From the NCBI GenBank assembly GCA_964623895.1, contig CAZUWA010000044.1, positions 1-8,124 of the forward strand: DNA of 8,124 bases. The letters are read 5' to 3'. Of this stretch, positions 1 to 6,733 are shown piece after piece; position 1 is the stretch's first letter; every line of letters begins with the position of its first letter. The DNA comes from UBA11512 sp964623895. Its GTDB lineage: Bacteria > Bacillota > Clostridia > Oscillospirales > CAG-272. A program made the translations under genes and the position numbers. The notes beneath the pieces are model-generated. The model was not told where the DNA came from. It saw nothing but the letters and a program-made list of their open reading frames with translations, and ran no database searches.

Positions 1-287
1 CCGATATGGAAAATTACCTCAATACAGAAACGGACAAGACCGAGAGTTTGCAGAGGTTTATCGAAAAGGTCAAGCAGATAACAGAAATCAAGGAATTGAC
101 TGCCGAGTTAGTACACGAATTTATTGATAAAATCGTGGTACACGCACCGAGATACCTTGATGGGAAGCGAGTTCAGATCGTAGATATTTACTATAACGGC
201 GTCGGTATTCTGCGAGAACTCAGTCCCGAAGAAATGGAAGAAGCGTTCCAAAAGCATATATCGGAACGCAAAGAAAAAACGGCATAG
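1..287 (+). CDS. Large serine site-specific recombinase, C-terminal fragment (DUF4368-type end)
   Basis: The reading frame is open from the left edge of the window (the codon before the first Met at 6 is GAT) and ends with TAG at 285-287, so this is the 3' end of a longer gene. About 94 residues are visible. They resemble the C-terminal DUF4368 region of large serine recombinases of the TndX/TnpX type: a charged helical stretch (RFIEKVKQITEIKEL), then LTAELVHEFIDKIVVHAP, then a segment ending in VQIVDIYYNGVGIL, and a Lys/Glu-rich tail. Such enzymes excise and integrate clostridial integrative and mobilizable elements through a catalytic serine in an N-terminal domain, which lies outside the window. 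The gene is the only one on the plus strand and converges on the minus-strand operon, as expected for a recombinase at the end of an element. The family is fairly sure; activity cannot be judged from this fragment. Confidence 0.85.
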   Translation, partial: DMENYLNTETDKTESLQRFIEKVKQITEIKELTAELVHEFIDKIVVHAPRYLDGKRVQIVDIYYNGVGILRELSPEEMEEAFQKHISERKEKTA

Positions 288-344
288 CCATAGACTATAC
301 CGTTTAACAAAAATAACTATTTAATATTTAGATACAAGAGCCCC

Positions 345-394
345 TTTGGGGCACCTTCCTTACGGAGGGTGCCCCAAAAGAGTGCTTTTGTTTT
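345..394 (+). terminator. Rho-independent terminator after the recombinase gene
   Basis: A 15-bp stem (345-359 with 364-378, one G-T pair, loop TTAC) starts 57 nt after the recombinase stop. A second small hairpin, CAAAAG-AGTG-CTTTTG (375-390), overlaps its 3' arm and is followed by TTTT (391-394). A third short stem, GCCCC-TTT-GGGGC (340-352), competes with the 5' arm. T-richness follows only on the plus strand, so it should stop transcription from the recombinase. On the minus strand no U-tract follows, so it is not a good terminator for the opposing operon. Confidence 0.75.
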
Positions 395-415
395 AAGTCC
401 TATTAAATCGTCTGC

Positions 416-444
416 TTGACAATTGGTTGTGATTTGTTTTAAAT
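416..444 (+). promoter_or_regulatory. Promoter-like sequence pointing right, TTGACA-17-TTAAAT
   Basis: A perfect -35 hexamer TTGACA (416-421) is followed after 17 bases by TTAAAT (439-444), which matches the consensus -10 at four of six positions. It would be read to the right, antisense into the 3' end of the lipoprotein gene that ends at 463. No plus-strand gene follows. It could be an outward promoter of the mobile element, an antisense promoter, or chance in AT-rich DNA. Confidence 0.3.
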
Positions 445-462
445 GTTTGAAGATTTTTTCGC

Positions 463-1413
463 TTATTTATCAAGGATCAAACCTTTATACCGCTCTTCGT
501 ACACGATCTCAAGGGAATTGCTCTCTTCTTTCAACATTTCGTTGTAGATGCGTATGGTATCAGTGTCTCTGAAGGCGTCAATGTGGCTTTCAATATAGTC
601 CTCATCAAGCGGCAGGCGGAGAATGATGTGAGTGCCAAGTGCGCTCTTGACAGGTGTGCTGTATTCCCCAATCTCTAAAGATTTGACGGTCTCTTCGAAC
701 TCTTCGATCATCTCGCCATCGGTAAAATATTGTGGATCTGTACTGTCTACGCTGTAATAATCCGCAAGTTTGTAGAAATCTTCTCCGTTTTGCAATTTTT
801 CATACACGATTTGCGGATCTGTTGCATTGCTTTCGGTCATTCGGATCTGTACGGCGCAGTAGAAGTGATTGTTGATGTCTTCGCGCAACTTTTCTGTCGT
901 CAGATACATCGAGTCCTCTTTGTTATTCATTCGCTCATAGAAATGGTAGTATAGATTTCTGCTCAAATAGTAATTTTGTGTCTGAATGAAGAAAACATTT
1001 TCCGTCATATACTTTTCGGCATAATACTTTTTACATTCTTTTTCGCTGTCAAATGATTCTCTGTTGATGGCGATCTGTGTTTCTATCTCGGTAACATCTT
1101 GGTCGGACAATGCGATACCGTTTTTCCCTGCGAGCGTTTCTACGGCATAGTATAACCGCAGTTCTTCGAGCACTGTTTCGGTCAAAGCTTCGAGATCTAC
1201 TTCTTTTTTGGAATAGTCTATACCTTTTTTCTGACACTGCAGTTCCGCATTTTTCATTGATACGTATCGCAGTTGCTCGCCGGTCACTTCAATGCCGCCG
1301 ACTGTCATATACACCTTGGTATCTCCCTTATAATATCCGGAAGAACAGGATAGGAAGGAGACGAGCATCAAGGGAAGCAATGCCAAGGCAATTGTTCTTT
1401 TTATCATGATCAT
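463..1413 (-). CDS. Parvulin-like (PrsA/SurA-related) peptidyl-prolyl isomerase lipoprotein
   Basis: The 316-residue product starts with a lipoprotein signal: MIMIKR, a hydrophobic stretch (residues 8-21), then FLSC with the acylated cysteine at 23. It should be anchored on the outer face of the cell membrane. Residues about 30-180 are helical and charged, like the SurA/PrsA N-terminal chaperone region. Residues about 183-268 look like a parvulin domain: IVYEKLQNGEDFYKLADYYS, then EEFEETVKSLEIGEYSTPVKSALGTHIILRL with His262. The His of the usual opening HIL motif is not obvious (CAVQIRM at 186-192) and the glycine-rich GGDLG segment is shortened, so isomerase activity is uncertain and it may act only as a chaperone. 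A start at Met3 (1407) is equally or more likely, because AGG lies 6 nt before it. It is the last gene of the operon, 51 nt after the DUF4340 gene with a hairpin between. Its place suggests it helps fold or stabilise extracytoplasmic parts of this system or its cargo; that is inference. Confidence 0.75.
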   Translation of the reverse strand: MIMIKRTIALALLPLMLVSFLSCSSGYYKGDTKVYMTVGGIEVTGEQLRYVSMKNAELQCQKKGIDYSKKEVDLEALTETVLEELRLYYAVETLAGKNGIALSDQDVTEIETQIAINRESFDSEKECKKYYAEKYMTENVFFIQTQNYYLSRNLYYHFYERMNNKEDSMYLTTEKLREDINNHFYCAVQIRMTESNATDPQIVYEKLQNGEDFYKLADYYSVDSTDPQYFTDGEMIEEFEETVKSLEIGEYSTPVKSALGTHIILRLPLDEDYIESHIDAFRDTDTIRIYNEMLKEESNSLEIVYEERYKGLILDK

Positions 1414-1428
1414 CCTATTTTCTTTTCC

Positions 1429-1457
1429 GAAAGGGGCAAGATTGGCTTGCCCCTTTC
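1429..1457 (-). other. Intra-operon hairpin between DUF4340 and lipoprotein genes
   Basis: A perfect 12-bp inverted repeat (1429-1440 with 1446-1457, 5-nt loop) fills much of the 51-nt gap between the DUF4340 stop and the lipoprotein start. In the minus-strand transcript it is followed by an A/G-rich run leading to the start codon, not by U residues, so it is a poor terminator in the operon direction. It could stabilise the upstream mRNA end or mark a processing site. In the plus direction it is followed by CTTTATTTTATT, so it could stop antisense transcription. Confidence 0.6.
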
Positions 1458-1464
1458 CTTTATT

Positions 1465-3312
1465 TTATTGCGAATCGAGTTCTATCAGCGAGCCCTCCTT
1501 CAGAGTGAGCACGCTTTCAAGCAGTTCTCCTAAGTCTTCTGCCGAGATTACGTATCTGCTTTGGTTATTATCATAGGTATAGTAGCAGAGTGTGCCGGTG
1601 TTTTCGTAGAAATAGAAGCGCAGAACATGCTCATCCAGATCCCCTTCCATTGAGAATCTGACTGTCACATCAGCAGGTACGCCACTTTCTTCGTGCGCAC
1701 GGATCTCATCGATCTGATCCTCTACATTGATATACATCCGAATGGAGATCAGCTTGTTATACAGCCTTCTGAAATTTCCTACATTTGTCACTGTTTGATT
1801 GCTGTCGTCCTTTGCGGGATTGCCGTTCTGATCTGTTGGCGCTTTGACATCCTCGCCGTTTGATTGTTTGACGTTTTGTAGGATCACCGAACCGTCTGAA
1901 TCGAGGATATAGTCATTTCCGTTCTTTTTGTATTCCAGATAGAAGGTCTCGTTTACGCGGATGAACCCTCTGTCGGAATTGAAATACTTGTCCCGAAGCA
2001 AACTGCTGTCGATCTTTAAAGAATGCAGTCTGTGAATGTATACCATTGACGCATAGGTGCTGATATAGTCTGCTTCCTGCCAAGAAAGGAAGGGCAACTT
2101 GTCGGCATCCACTTTGACGATGAATTCGTATAGGTCGTTTAAGACATAGTAAAATTTTTTGCCGGTTTCGTCTGTTTGCAGATCACTGTAGGAGAGATAA
2201 TTGGTGATGGAATCCTTTTCGTAAATGAAGAGATTCCGGTCGCGCACGATCCCGAATTCTGCGAGCTCTTCCGGGGTCAGTGTGCCTGACTTGAAGACTT
2301 TGTTTCCGTCTTCAATGGCGATTTCCGATTTTGCCATCGCCACGACATCGCTACCATAGATCGAGGATCGGAACAATTCGTACAACATGGAAGTGTATTT
2401 CGAACTGGTATCATAGGTATTATAGACCCCCGATTCGATCTCTTTGTAGAGTACCGATAGGGTGGAAAGCCCCATGTCCAGCACTTTGTCGGCATCGACC
2501 GTGCGAATGGATGCGATCACCTTGCCGTCTTTGCGTACTTCAAAAATTTCCGGAACATAGTCCGACTCTGCATTTGTCGGCAGAACGGTCAGCATGGGAG
2601 AGATTACGGAGAGTGGTGTGATATCTAAAAAATCCACAATGCTTTCGGAAAGCAGATAGACCGCGTGACGGCTTTCATACATTGCATAGCGGCTGCCGCC
2701 ATCGGGAGAGACATTTCCGAGATAAATGGTGTGTGTGTTTCCGTTCTTGTCGGTCGTTCTGATATATTTGCAGGCGGAAAGGTCGTCAAGACCGTAGTCT
2801 GCAAAATTGATCTCTACTTGTTTTGCTTCTTCATTGGTCAAAACGACCGAATTGATCCCACCGGCAGCTTCCAGTTCTGCTTCGTCCATCTTGCTCGCCT
2901 TTTCATTCCGAAGGTCTTCCAACTCTTCAACAGTTGGCGCGACACGAGAGGAGGCAAGGGTGTTTTTGGCGGCGTTGTGCAGAAAAACTGCCATCGTACC
3001 GTCTGTGGGGGCATTTTCATATTCACGAATGAACAGACTGCCGTCTTTAATGTAGAACGACCATTCCGCTATGCCTGCTCCGCCAAAGAAATATTCCTGT
3101 TCTTCTTCGTTTTCCTCTACTTTGTTGATGTAGATGGCGTCGTTTTTGTCGATTGTTTCTCCCTCAATGTGCGGAGGGACAATGTTATCGCCGTCATTTC
3201 CTCCGCGCTCAAACATCGGAGCAAGCACAAAGAAGTAGCAGGGAATGGCGACGATCAGCACAGTGACGATGACGATCACTGCGGTAATCTGCTTGGAAAG
3301 GTAGCTTTTCAT
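1465..3312 (-). CDS. DUF4340 domain-containing membrane-anchored protein of a GldG-type ABC system
   Basis: This 615-residue protein has one N-terminal membrane anchor (residues about 9-31, after MKSYLSKQ) and a long hydrophilic remainder predicted to be extracytoplasmic. The DUF4340 signature is clear around 172-230: YGLDD, then a TIYLGNVSPDGGSRYAMYE segment and VYLLSESIVDFL. A second, weaker region of the same style lies at about 345-425 (PEELAEFGI, then YYVLNDLYEFIVKVDADKL). A hydrophilic, Asn/Asp/Lys-rich linker at about 480-512 precedes a C-terminal beta-rich region (RFSMEGDLDEHVLRFYFYENTGTLCYYTY). Its ATG overlaps the stop of the GldG-like gene as TAATG, with AAGGAG 12 nt upstream, so translation is probably coupled. 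DUF4340 genes commonly follow GldG-like genes next to ABC transporters. The molecular function of DUF4340 is not established; a role as accessory subunit of the exporter is inferred from the operon. Confidence 0.88.
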   Translation of the reverse strand: MKSYLSKQITAVIVIVTVLIVAIPCYFFVLAPMFERGGNDGDNIVPPHIEGETIDKNDAIYINKVEENEEEQEYFFGGAGIAEWSFYIKDGSLFIREYENAPTDGTMAVFLHNAAKNTLASSRVAPTVEELEDLRNEKASKMDEAELEAAGGINSVVLTNEEAKQVEINFADYGLDDLSACKYIRTTDKNGNTHTIYLGNVSPDGGSRYAMYESRHAVYLLSESIVDFLDITPLSVISPMLTVLPTNAESDYVPEIFEVRKDGKVIASIRTVDADKVLDMGLSTLSVLYKEIESGVYNTYDTSSKYTSMLYELFRSSIYGSDVVAMAKSEIAIEDGNKVFKSGTLTPEELAEFGIVRDRNLFIYEKDSITNYLSYSDLQTDETGKKFYYVLNDLYEFIVKVDADKLPFLSWQEADYISTYASMVYIHRLHSLKIDSSLLRDKYFNSDRGFIRVNETFYLEYKKNGNDYILDSDGSVILQNVKQSNGEDVKAPTDQNGNPAKDDSNQTVTNVGNFRRLYNKLISIRMYINVEDQIDEIRAHEESGVPADVTVRFSMEGDLDEHVLRFYFYENTGTLCYYTYDNNQSRYVISAEDLGELLESVLTLKEGSLIELDSQ

Positions 3313-4862
3313 TATCTGTTCTTTCTCCTTACATATACGACTGTACCGACTGTAAGGATCGCCGCGGGAATGATTGCCGCCATAACGACCAGAAATGCCT
3401 TCTTGCCGGAATTGCTGACACCTGTGACGTTGGTTTCGGTAATGTAGTCTTTATATTCGATCAGTACGGTTTTTGGTGTGGATTCCGATTCGTTTGCTGT
3501 GGCACGGATGATGGCGGTCATCAATGCTTCGTTTGCATAAGAGGAGGTGAGAAGGTATTTGTCTGAGATGATCGAACTGTCGGCGCAAAGCATGACATAA
3601 TTGTACTTGAAGATCGTGCCGTCTACTGCGTAGCGGTTCTGAGCGATCGCCATAACGGGCATGCCTGCCGCCAGGTATTTTTCATTGTTGTTTGTGGCGC
3701 TATCCGGCAGGTCGAGCACGGAAGAGGCTGCAATGTCGCTTCTGTCGGAGATATCACTGACAGAAACCGTACCGCTTCCGTCTATTGCGACTTTGTAATT
3801 GTCGTAGCTGCTCAGTTTGGAAACAAGGTTATATGCCAAATCGGTTGAAGTTGTATGATAGAGTGGCATGAACCGAGTGAGATCCGCATTACTGCCGATC
3901 GAGTCGCGGTCGGTCACCGAGACCATATCCTCTGCCGCAGTATTCATCTGCATTCCCCAAAGAGTAGTCAATTTGTTTAAGTTTGAAAGACTGTAGCCCG
4001 GCTCACCGAAGACTAACAGACTTCCGCGCACAGGATTGCCTGATTGATCGTAACTGCCGTCAATAATTTTTTGTACCCACTCTGTTTCATTGCGCTTGCC
4101 GTCCTCAATGCCGATAAAGTCTGTTTTGGGATTGATGACAATAACAAGCCTCGGACGATCTTCCATCAGCTTTTCGAGGGTTATAGTGGAGAGATTGACG
4201 CTTTCGCATTCGTAGCCGCAGGATTCGAGAATGGTCTTGAAGGATTCGCTGATCGGATCTTCTCCGTGTCCTTCCGTCAGGTAAGCGATTTTCTTTTCAC
4301 TGCAGAGTGCCAGAATTGTTGCGGTGATCTTGTGTTCTCCGTAGAAACCGATTGGATCTTTGGAGGAGGAACTGCTGTCATAAGCGAGAAAACTGCTATA
4401 GGTCAGCACCTTGAAGCTTTCGCCGTTTTCAAATACAATGCTAGTGGGCTGAAGGGCTGTGCCGTATTTTTCCACCCGTTCGGGATTGGTGTAAATGTTG
4501 ACGTATTCAAGCTTGATAAAGTCGAATTTAGCCTTGTAGTCAAGCGCCAGTTCGTGAATCTGCTTTAAGTAGGCATCTCCCGTATAGTCTTGACTGCTGT
4601 CTTCGATTTTATCCTTTTCTTGCAGAAAGAGAATGGTCAAACTGCCGTCAAACTGCATCTCATCGATCAGTTCTTTTGAAGTGTCGGAAACGGTATAAAG
4701 TTGTTCTTCCGTCATGTCGATGTACCAGTGAAATCCAGAAGCGAGCAGGGTAAAGGTGGCATTGATCACAACGATCAGTGCTAAAACCACTGCGGTGAAG
4801 ACTACCGACAGAGAACCGTATTTGAACTTTTTGTTTTTTAGGATGTTATTGATTTTTTCCAT
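3312..4862 (-). CDS. GldG-family ABC transporter auxiliary protein
   Basis: The 516-residue protein has the layout of the GldG / ABC-type auxiliary family: a cytoplasmic start, a transmembrane helix at about 17-41, a large domain outside the membrane, and a C-terminal transmembrane helix (about 488-510) ending in VRRKNR. Family-like motifs are WYIDMTEEQLYTVSDTSKELI (46-66), a GEHKITATILAL stretch (175-186), YLTEGHGE (194-201), and PRLVIVINPKTDF (237-249) with a later LLVFGEPGY (282-290). The domain resembles a catalytically plain IFT52/GldG-like fold; no enzyme active site is evident. The start is well supported by AAGGAG with 7 nt spacing. It sits 18 nt after the permease gene and overlaps the DUF4340 start by one base. 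It presumably forms a membrane complex with the ATPase and permease. In Bacteroidota the homologue is tied to gliding, but here only the subunit-like role should be inferred. Confidence 0.88.
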   Translation of the reverse strand: MEKINNILKNKKFKYGSLSVVFTAVVLALIVVINATFTLLASGFHWYIDMTEEQLYTVSDTSKELIDEMQFDGSLTILFLQEKDKIEDSSQDYTGDAYLKQIHELALDYKAKFDFIKLEYVNIYTNPERVEKYGTALQPTSIVFENGESFKVLTYSSFLAYDSSSSSKDPIGFYGEHKITATILALCSEKKIAYLTEGHGEDPISESFKTILESCGYECESVNLSTITLEKLMEDRPRLVIVINPKTDFIGIEDGKRNETEWVQKIIDGSYDQSGNPVRGSLLVFGEPGYSLSNLNKLTTLWGMQMNTAAEDMVSVTDRDSIGSNADLTRFMPLYHTTSTDLAYNLVSKLSSYDNYKVAIDGSGTVSVSDISDRSDIAASSVLDLPDSATNNNEKYLAAGMPVMAIAQNRYAVDGTIFKYNYVMLCADSSIISDKYLLTSSYANEALMTAIIRATANESESTPKTVLIEYKDYITETNVTGVSNSGKKAFLVVMAAIIPAAILTVGTVVYVRRKNR

Positions 4863-4880
4863 GGTCTTTCTCCTTTTCGC

Positions 4881-5588
4881 TTAATGCCATCTCTTCTTTT
4901 CGAAGACGCGAATGGTGAGAAGATTAAAGGCGCCTGCGATGGAAATATAGTAGATTAGTGCCGTAAAGTCAAATCTTCCGGCGGCGAGGGTGCTGTACCG
5001 GCTGTTGATTGCGAGGAAGGACAGGGCTGTGCGCAACCATGCGAAAGGAATGATGCTGTTGAAAATATTGATGAACATCATGATGAGCAACACCGCCATG
5101 GTGATGAGCACGGCAACCAACTGACTTTCGGTCAGTGAGGAAATGAATACACCGACGGCGATGCAAGCCATGCCGATGAGGATCATACTGGCAAACATAC
5201 CGAACAGTGTACCGAACTGTACTTGATAATTGTTGGCAGAAAGGAAAAGAAAATTTGCCATCGAGATCACTACTGCGATCATATACATCGATAGTGCGGC
5301 AAAATATTTGGCGAACACTACTTCGGTGATGGAAACAGGCGCGGTCAGAAGCAGTTGGTCTGTTTTTCCACGCAGTTCATCAGAGAACACTTTCATGGTG
5401 AGGATCGGAATGAGCAAAACATAGGCGATGACCATCATGGTAAAATAGGTGGAGACACTTGCAACATCTGCCATATAGGTGGAGAGTGCGAAGACAATGG
5501 CGCTTGCTGCCGTGAAGACAGCCAAAAAAACATACCCAATGGGGGTGGCAAAATAGGAACGCATTTCTCTTTTATAGATTGCAAACAT
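4881..5588 (-). CDS. ABC-2 type transporter permease (GldF-like)
   Basis: This 235-residue integral membrane protein begins MFAIYKREMRSYFATPIGYV, the usual N-terminus of GldF/ABC-2 permeases, and has about six hydrophobic segments (near residues 15-38, 47-65, 91-116, 126-151, 155-178 and 206-226). The cytoplasmic motif DELRGKTDQLLLTAPVS (70-86), between the second and third helices, is typical of this group and probably contacts the ATPase. The frame is open upstream to an ATG at 5675, but that extension overlaps the ATPase gene by 83 bases. The start at 5588 has AGAGGTG 9 nt before it and matches the family N-terminus, so it is preferred; it leaves 4 nt after the ATPase stop. It forms the membrane channel of the exporter with the ATPase. 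The transported substrate cannot be read from the sequence. Confidence 0.9.
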   Translation of the reverse strand: MFAIYKREMRSYFATPIGYVFLAVFTAASAIVFALSTYMADVASVSTYFTMMVIAYVLLIPILTMKVFSDELRGKTDQLLLTAPVSITEVVFAKYFAALSMYMIAVVISMANFLFLSANNYQVQFGTLFGMFASMILIGMACIAVGVFISSLTESQLVAVLITMAVLLIMMFINIFNSIIPFAWLRTALSFLAINSRYSTLAAGRFDFTALIYYISIAGAFNLLTIRVFEKKRWH

Positions 5589-5592
5589 CGGT

Positions 5593-6564
5593 TTACGCAC
5601 CTCTCTTTCTTGCTTTTTGTGCGGCAGGTTTTTCTTCCTCATCCACTGCGGTAAGGAAGACATCTTCCAAATCAAGACCCTGTGCTTCCATGCCGATGAT
5701 CGGCCAGTGCTTCGACGCCATTAAATTGAACAGCGGCTTTCTCATATCCAGACCCGCTTCGCACTGCACCTTGAAAGTGGTGCTGTCCGCGTCTTGTTTT
5801 CCGAGGATGCATACGGAGACAACGCCGTTCATGGTGTTTATCGCGTTGAAGACTTCCTTTTCCGGTCCACAGATCTTGACGGTTAGGGAAGAAGCGTTGG
5901 TGACGGCTTTGGAGATCTCTTCGGTCCTCTCGTTGGCGACGATGCGTCCTTTGTCGATGATGATGATCCGATCACACACAGCTTCTACTTCCGGAAGAAT
6001 GTGGGTGGAAAGAATAACGGTATGCTTGTGTGCGAGTGATTTGATGAGGTTTCGAACCTCGACGATCTGTTTGGGATCCAGTCCGACCGTCGGTTCGTCA
6101 AAGATCAGCACGGGCGGGTTACCCACCAATGCTTGCGCAATTCCGACTCTCTGCCGGTAGCCTTTTGACAGATTTCGGATGAGACGGTCCTGCACATCGT
6201 CGATCGAAGTAACCTGTCGGATCTCTTGTAGATGCTCGTTTTTCTTCAGAGTACAGCCTTTTAAGTCATAGATGAAGTTGAGATATTCGTTGACAGTCAT
6301 ATCCATGTACAACGGGGGTAGTTCCGGCAGATAGCCGATCTTTTTCTTTGCCTCTAGCGGATTTTCAAGAATGTCGATGCCGTCGATGACAGCCTTTCCC
6401 GAAGTGCAGGAGAGGTATCCGCAGAGAATATTCATGGCAGTTGATTTTCCTGCACCGTTCGGGCCTAAAAATCCGACGATCTCACCCTTTTCAATGGTGA
6501 AACTGATGTCGTTCACTGCCTTGATCTTGCCGTAATGCTTTACAAGATTTTCAATTCTGATCAT
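5593..6564 (-). CDS. ABC transporter ATP-binding protein (GldA-like)
   Basis: The 323-residue protein has all nucleotide-binding motifs intact: Walker A GPNGAGKST (34-42), the Q-loop region GYLPELPPLY (77-86, with the YLPE form common in this group), signature LSKGYRQR (132-139), Walker B VLIFDE (152-157), D-loop GLD (161-163) and switch His188 in STHILPE. Residues after about 220 form the C-terminal extension seen in drug/exporter-type ATPases (with GLDLEDVFLTAV at about 296-307) and a basic tail. It should hydrolyse ATP at the inner membrane face and drive the neighbouring permease. It is the first gene of the operon; AAGGAAG lies 7 nt before the ATG, and a good promoter lies about 60-90 nt upstream. 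The spacing to the permease gene is 4 nt. Assignment as an ABC-2 family ATPase is near certain; the substrate is unknown. Confidence 0.95.
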   Translation of the reverse strand: MIRIENLVKHYGKIKAVNDISFTIEKGEIVGFLGPNGAGKSTAMNILCGYLSCTSGKAVIDGIDILENPLEAKKKIGYLPELPPLYMDMTVNEYLNFIYDLKGCTLKKNEHLQEIRQVTSIDDVQDRLIRNLSKGYRQRVGIAQALVGNPPVLIFDEPTVGLDPKQIVEVRNLIKSLAHKHTVILSTHILPEVEAVCDRIIIIDKGRIVANERTEEISKAVTNASSLTVKICGPEKEVFNAINTMNGVVSVCILGKQDADSTTFKVQCEAGLDMRKPLFNLMASKHWPIIGMEAQGLDLEDVFLTAVDEEEKPAAQKARKRGA

Positions 6565-6599
6565 GTTTTTTCTTCCTTAAAATAGATCTGTATAGTCAG

Positions 6600-6619
6600 T
6601 GTGTAAACACAAATACACA
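6600..6619. promoter_or_regulatory. Operator-like inverted repeat at the exporter operon start site
   Basis: TGTGTA (6600-6605) and TACACA (6614-6619) form an inverted repeat with 8 bases between. With the -10 box at 6624-6629, transcription should start near 6617, so the repeat covers about -2 to +18, a usual place for a repressor site. No regulator gene is in the window, and a 6-bp arm can occur by chance. Confidence 0.3.
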
Positions 6620-6623
6620 GCAT

Positions 6624-6652
6624 ATTATATCATGTTTTGATGAATAAATCAA
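6624..6652 (-). promoter_or_regulatory. Sigma-A-type promoter of the ABC exporter operon
   Basis: On the minus strand, TTGATT (6647-6652) is followed by exactly 17 bases and a perfect TATAAT (6624-6629). TG one base before the -10 gives an extended -10 element. The predicted start near 6617 gives a leader of about 53 nt before the ATPase ATG at 6564. A TTGAT-N6-ATCAA inverted repeat (6637-6652) overlaps the -35. Confidence 0.8.
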
Positions 6653-6704
6653 GAGAAAATGCCGCTTTTTAAAGGGCTTCTGTGATTTTTGGATGAATTT
6701 TTTG

Positions 6705-6733
6705 TAAAAAACGGGCAATGATCACTGTCCGTT
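6705..6733 (-). terminator. Rho-independent terminator overlapping the DUF1643 stop codon
   Basis: In the minus-strand transcript the sequence from 6733 to 6710 folds as a stem with one mismatch and one G-U pair around a GATC loop (6720-6723), followed by a run of six U (6711-6706). The stop codon TGA (6724-6722) lies at the loop side of the stem. The same 3' arm can pair instead with the second copy of the 14-bp repeat at 6735-6747, giving 12 of 13 pairs with a 12-nt loop. It separates this gene from the exporter promoter. Confidence 0.75.

Noticed and set aside
345..378. Bidirectional terminator also serving the minus-strand operon
   Set aside because: On the minus strand the stem is followed by a G-rich sequence and no U-tract, so termination of the operon there is not supported.
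2665..3447. 260-residue plus-strand open frame
   Set aside because: It is antisense to the DUF4340 and GldG-like genes, has low-complexity Phe/Val-rich composition, and lacks recognisable domains.
4044..4568. 174-residue plus-strand open frame opposite the GldG-like gene
   Set aside because: Antisense shadow with no motif; the minus-strand gene is well supported.
5589..5675. N-terminal extension of the permease reading frame up to an ATG at 5675
   Set aside because: It overlaps the ATPase gene by 83 bases, is highly charged and unlike the family, and the ATG at 5588 has a good ribosome binding site.
5579..6160. 193-residue plus-strand open frame opposite the ABC ATPase
   Set aside because: Ser/Thr/Cys-rich antisense shadow of a highly conserved ATPase gene.
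463..6564. Gliding motility system, suggested by GldA/F/G-like genes
   Set aside because: The other gliding genes are absent and the window looks like Clostridia; the Gld names reflect family homology only.
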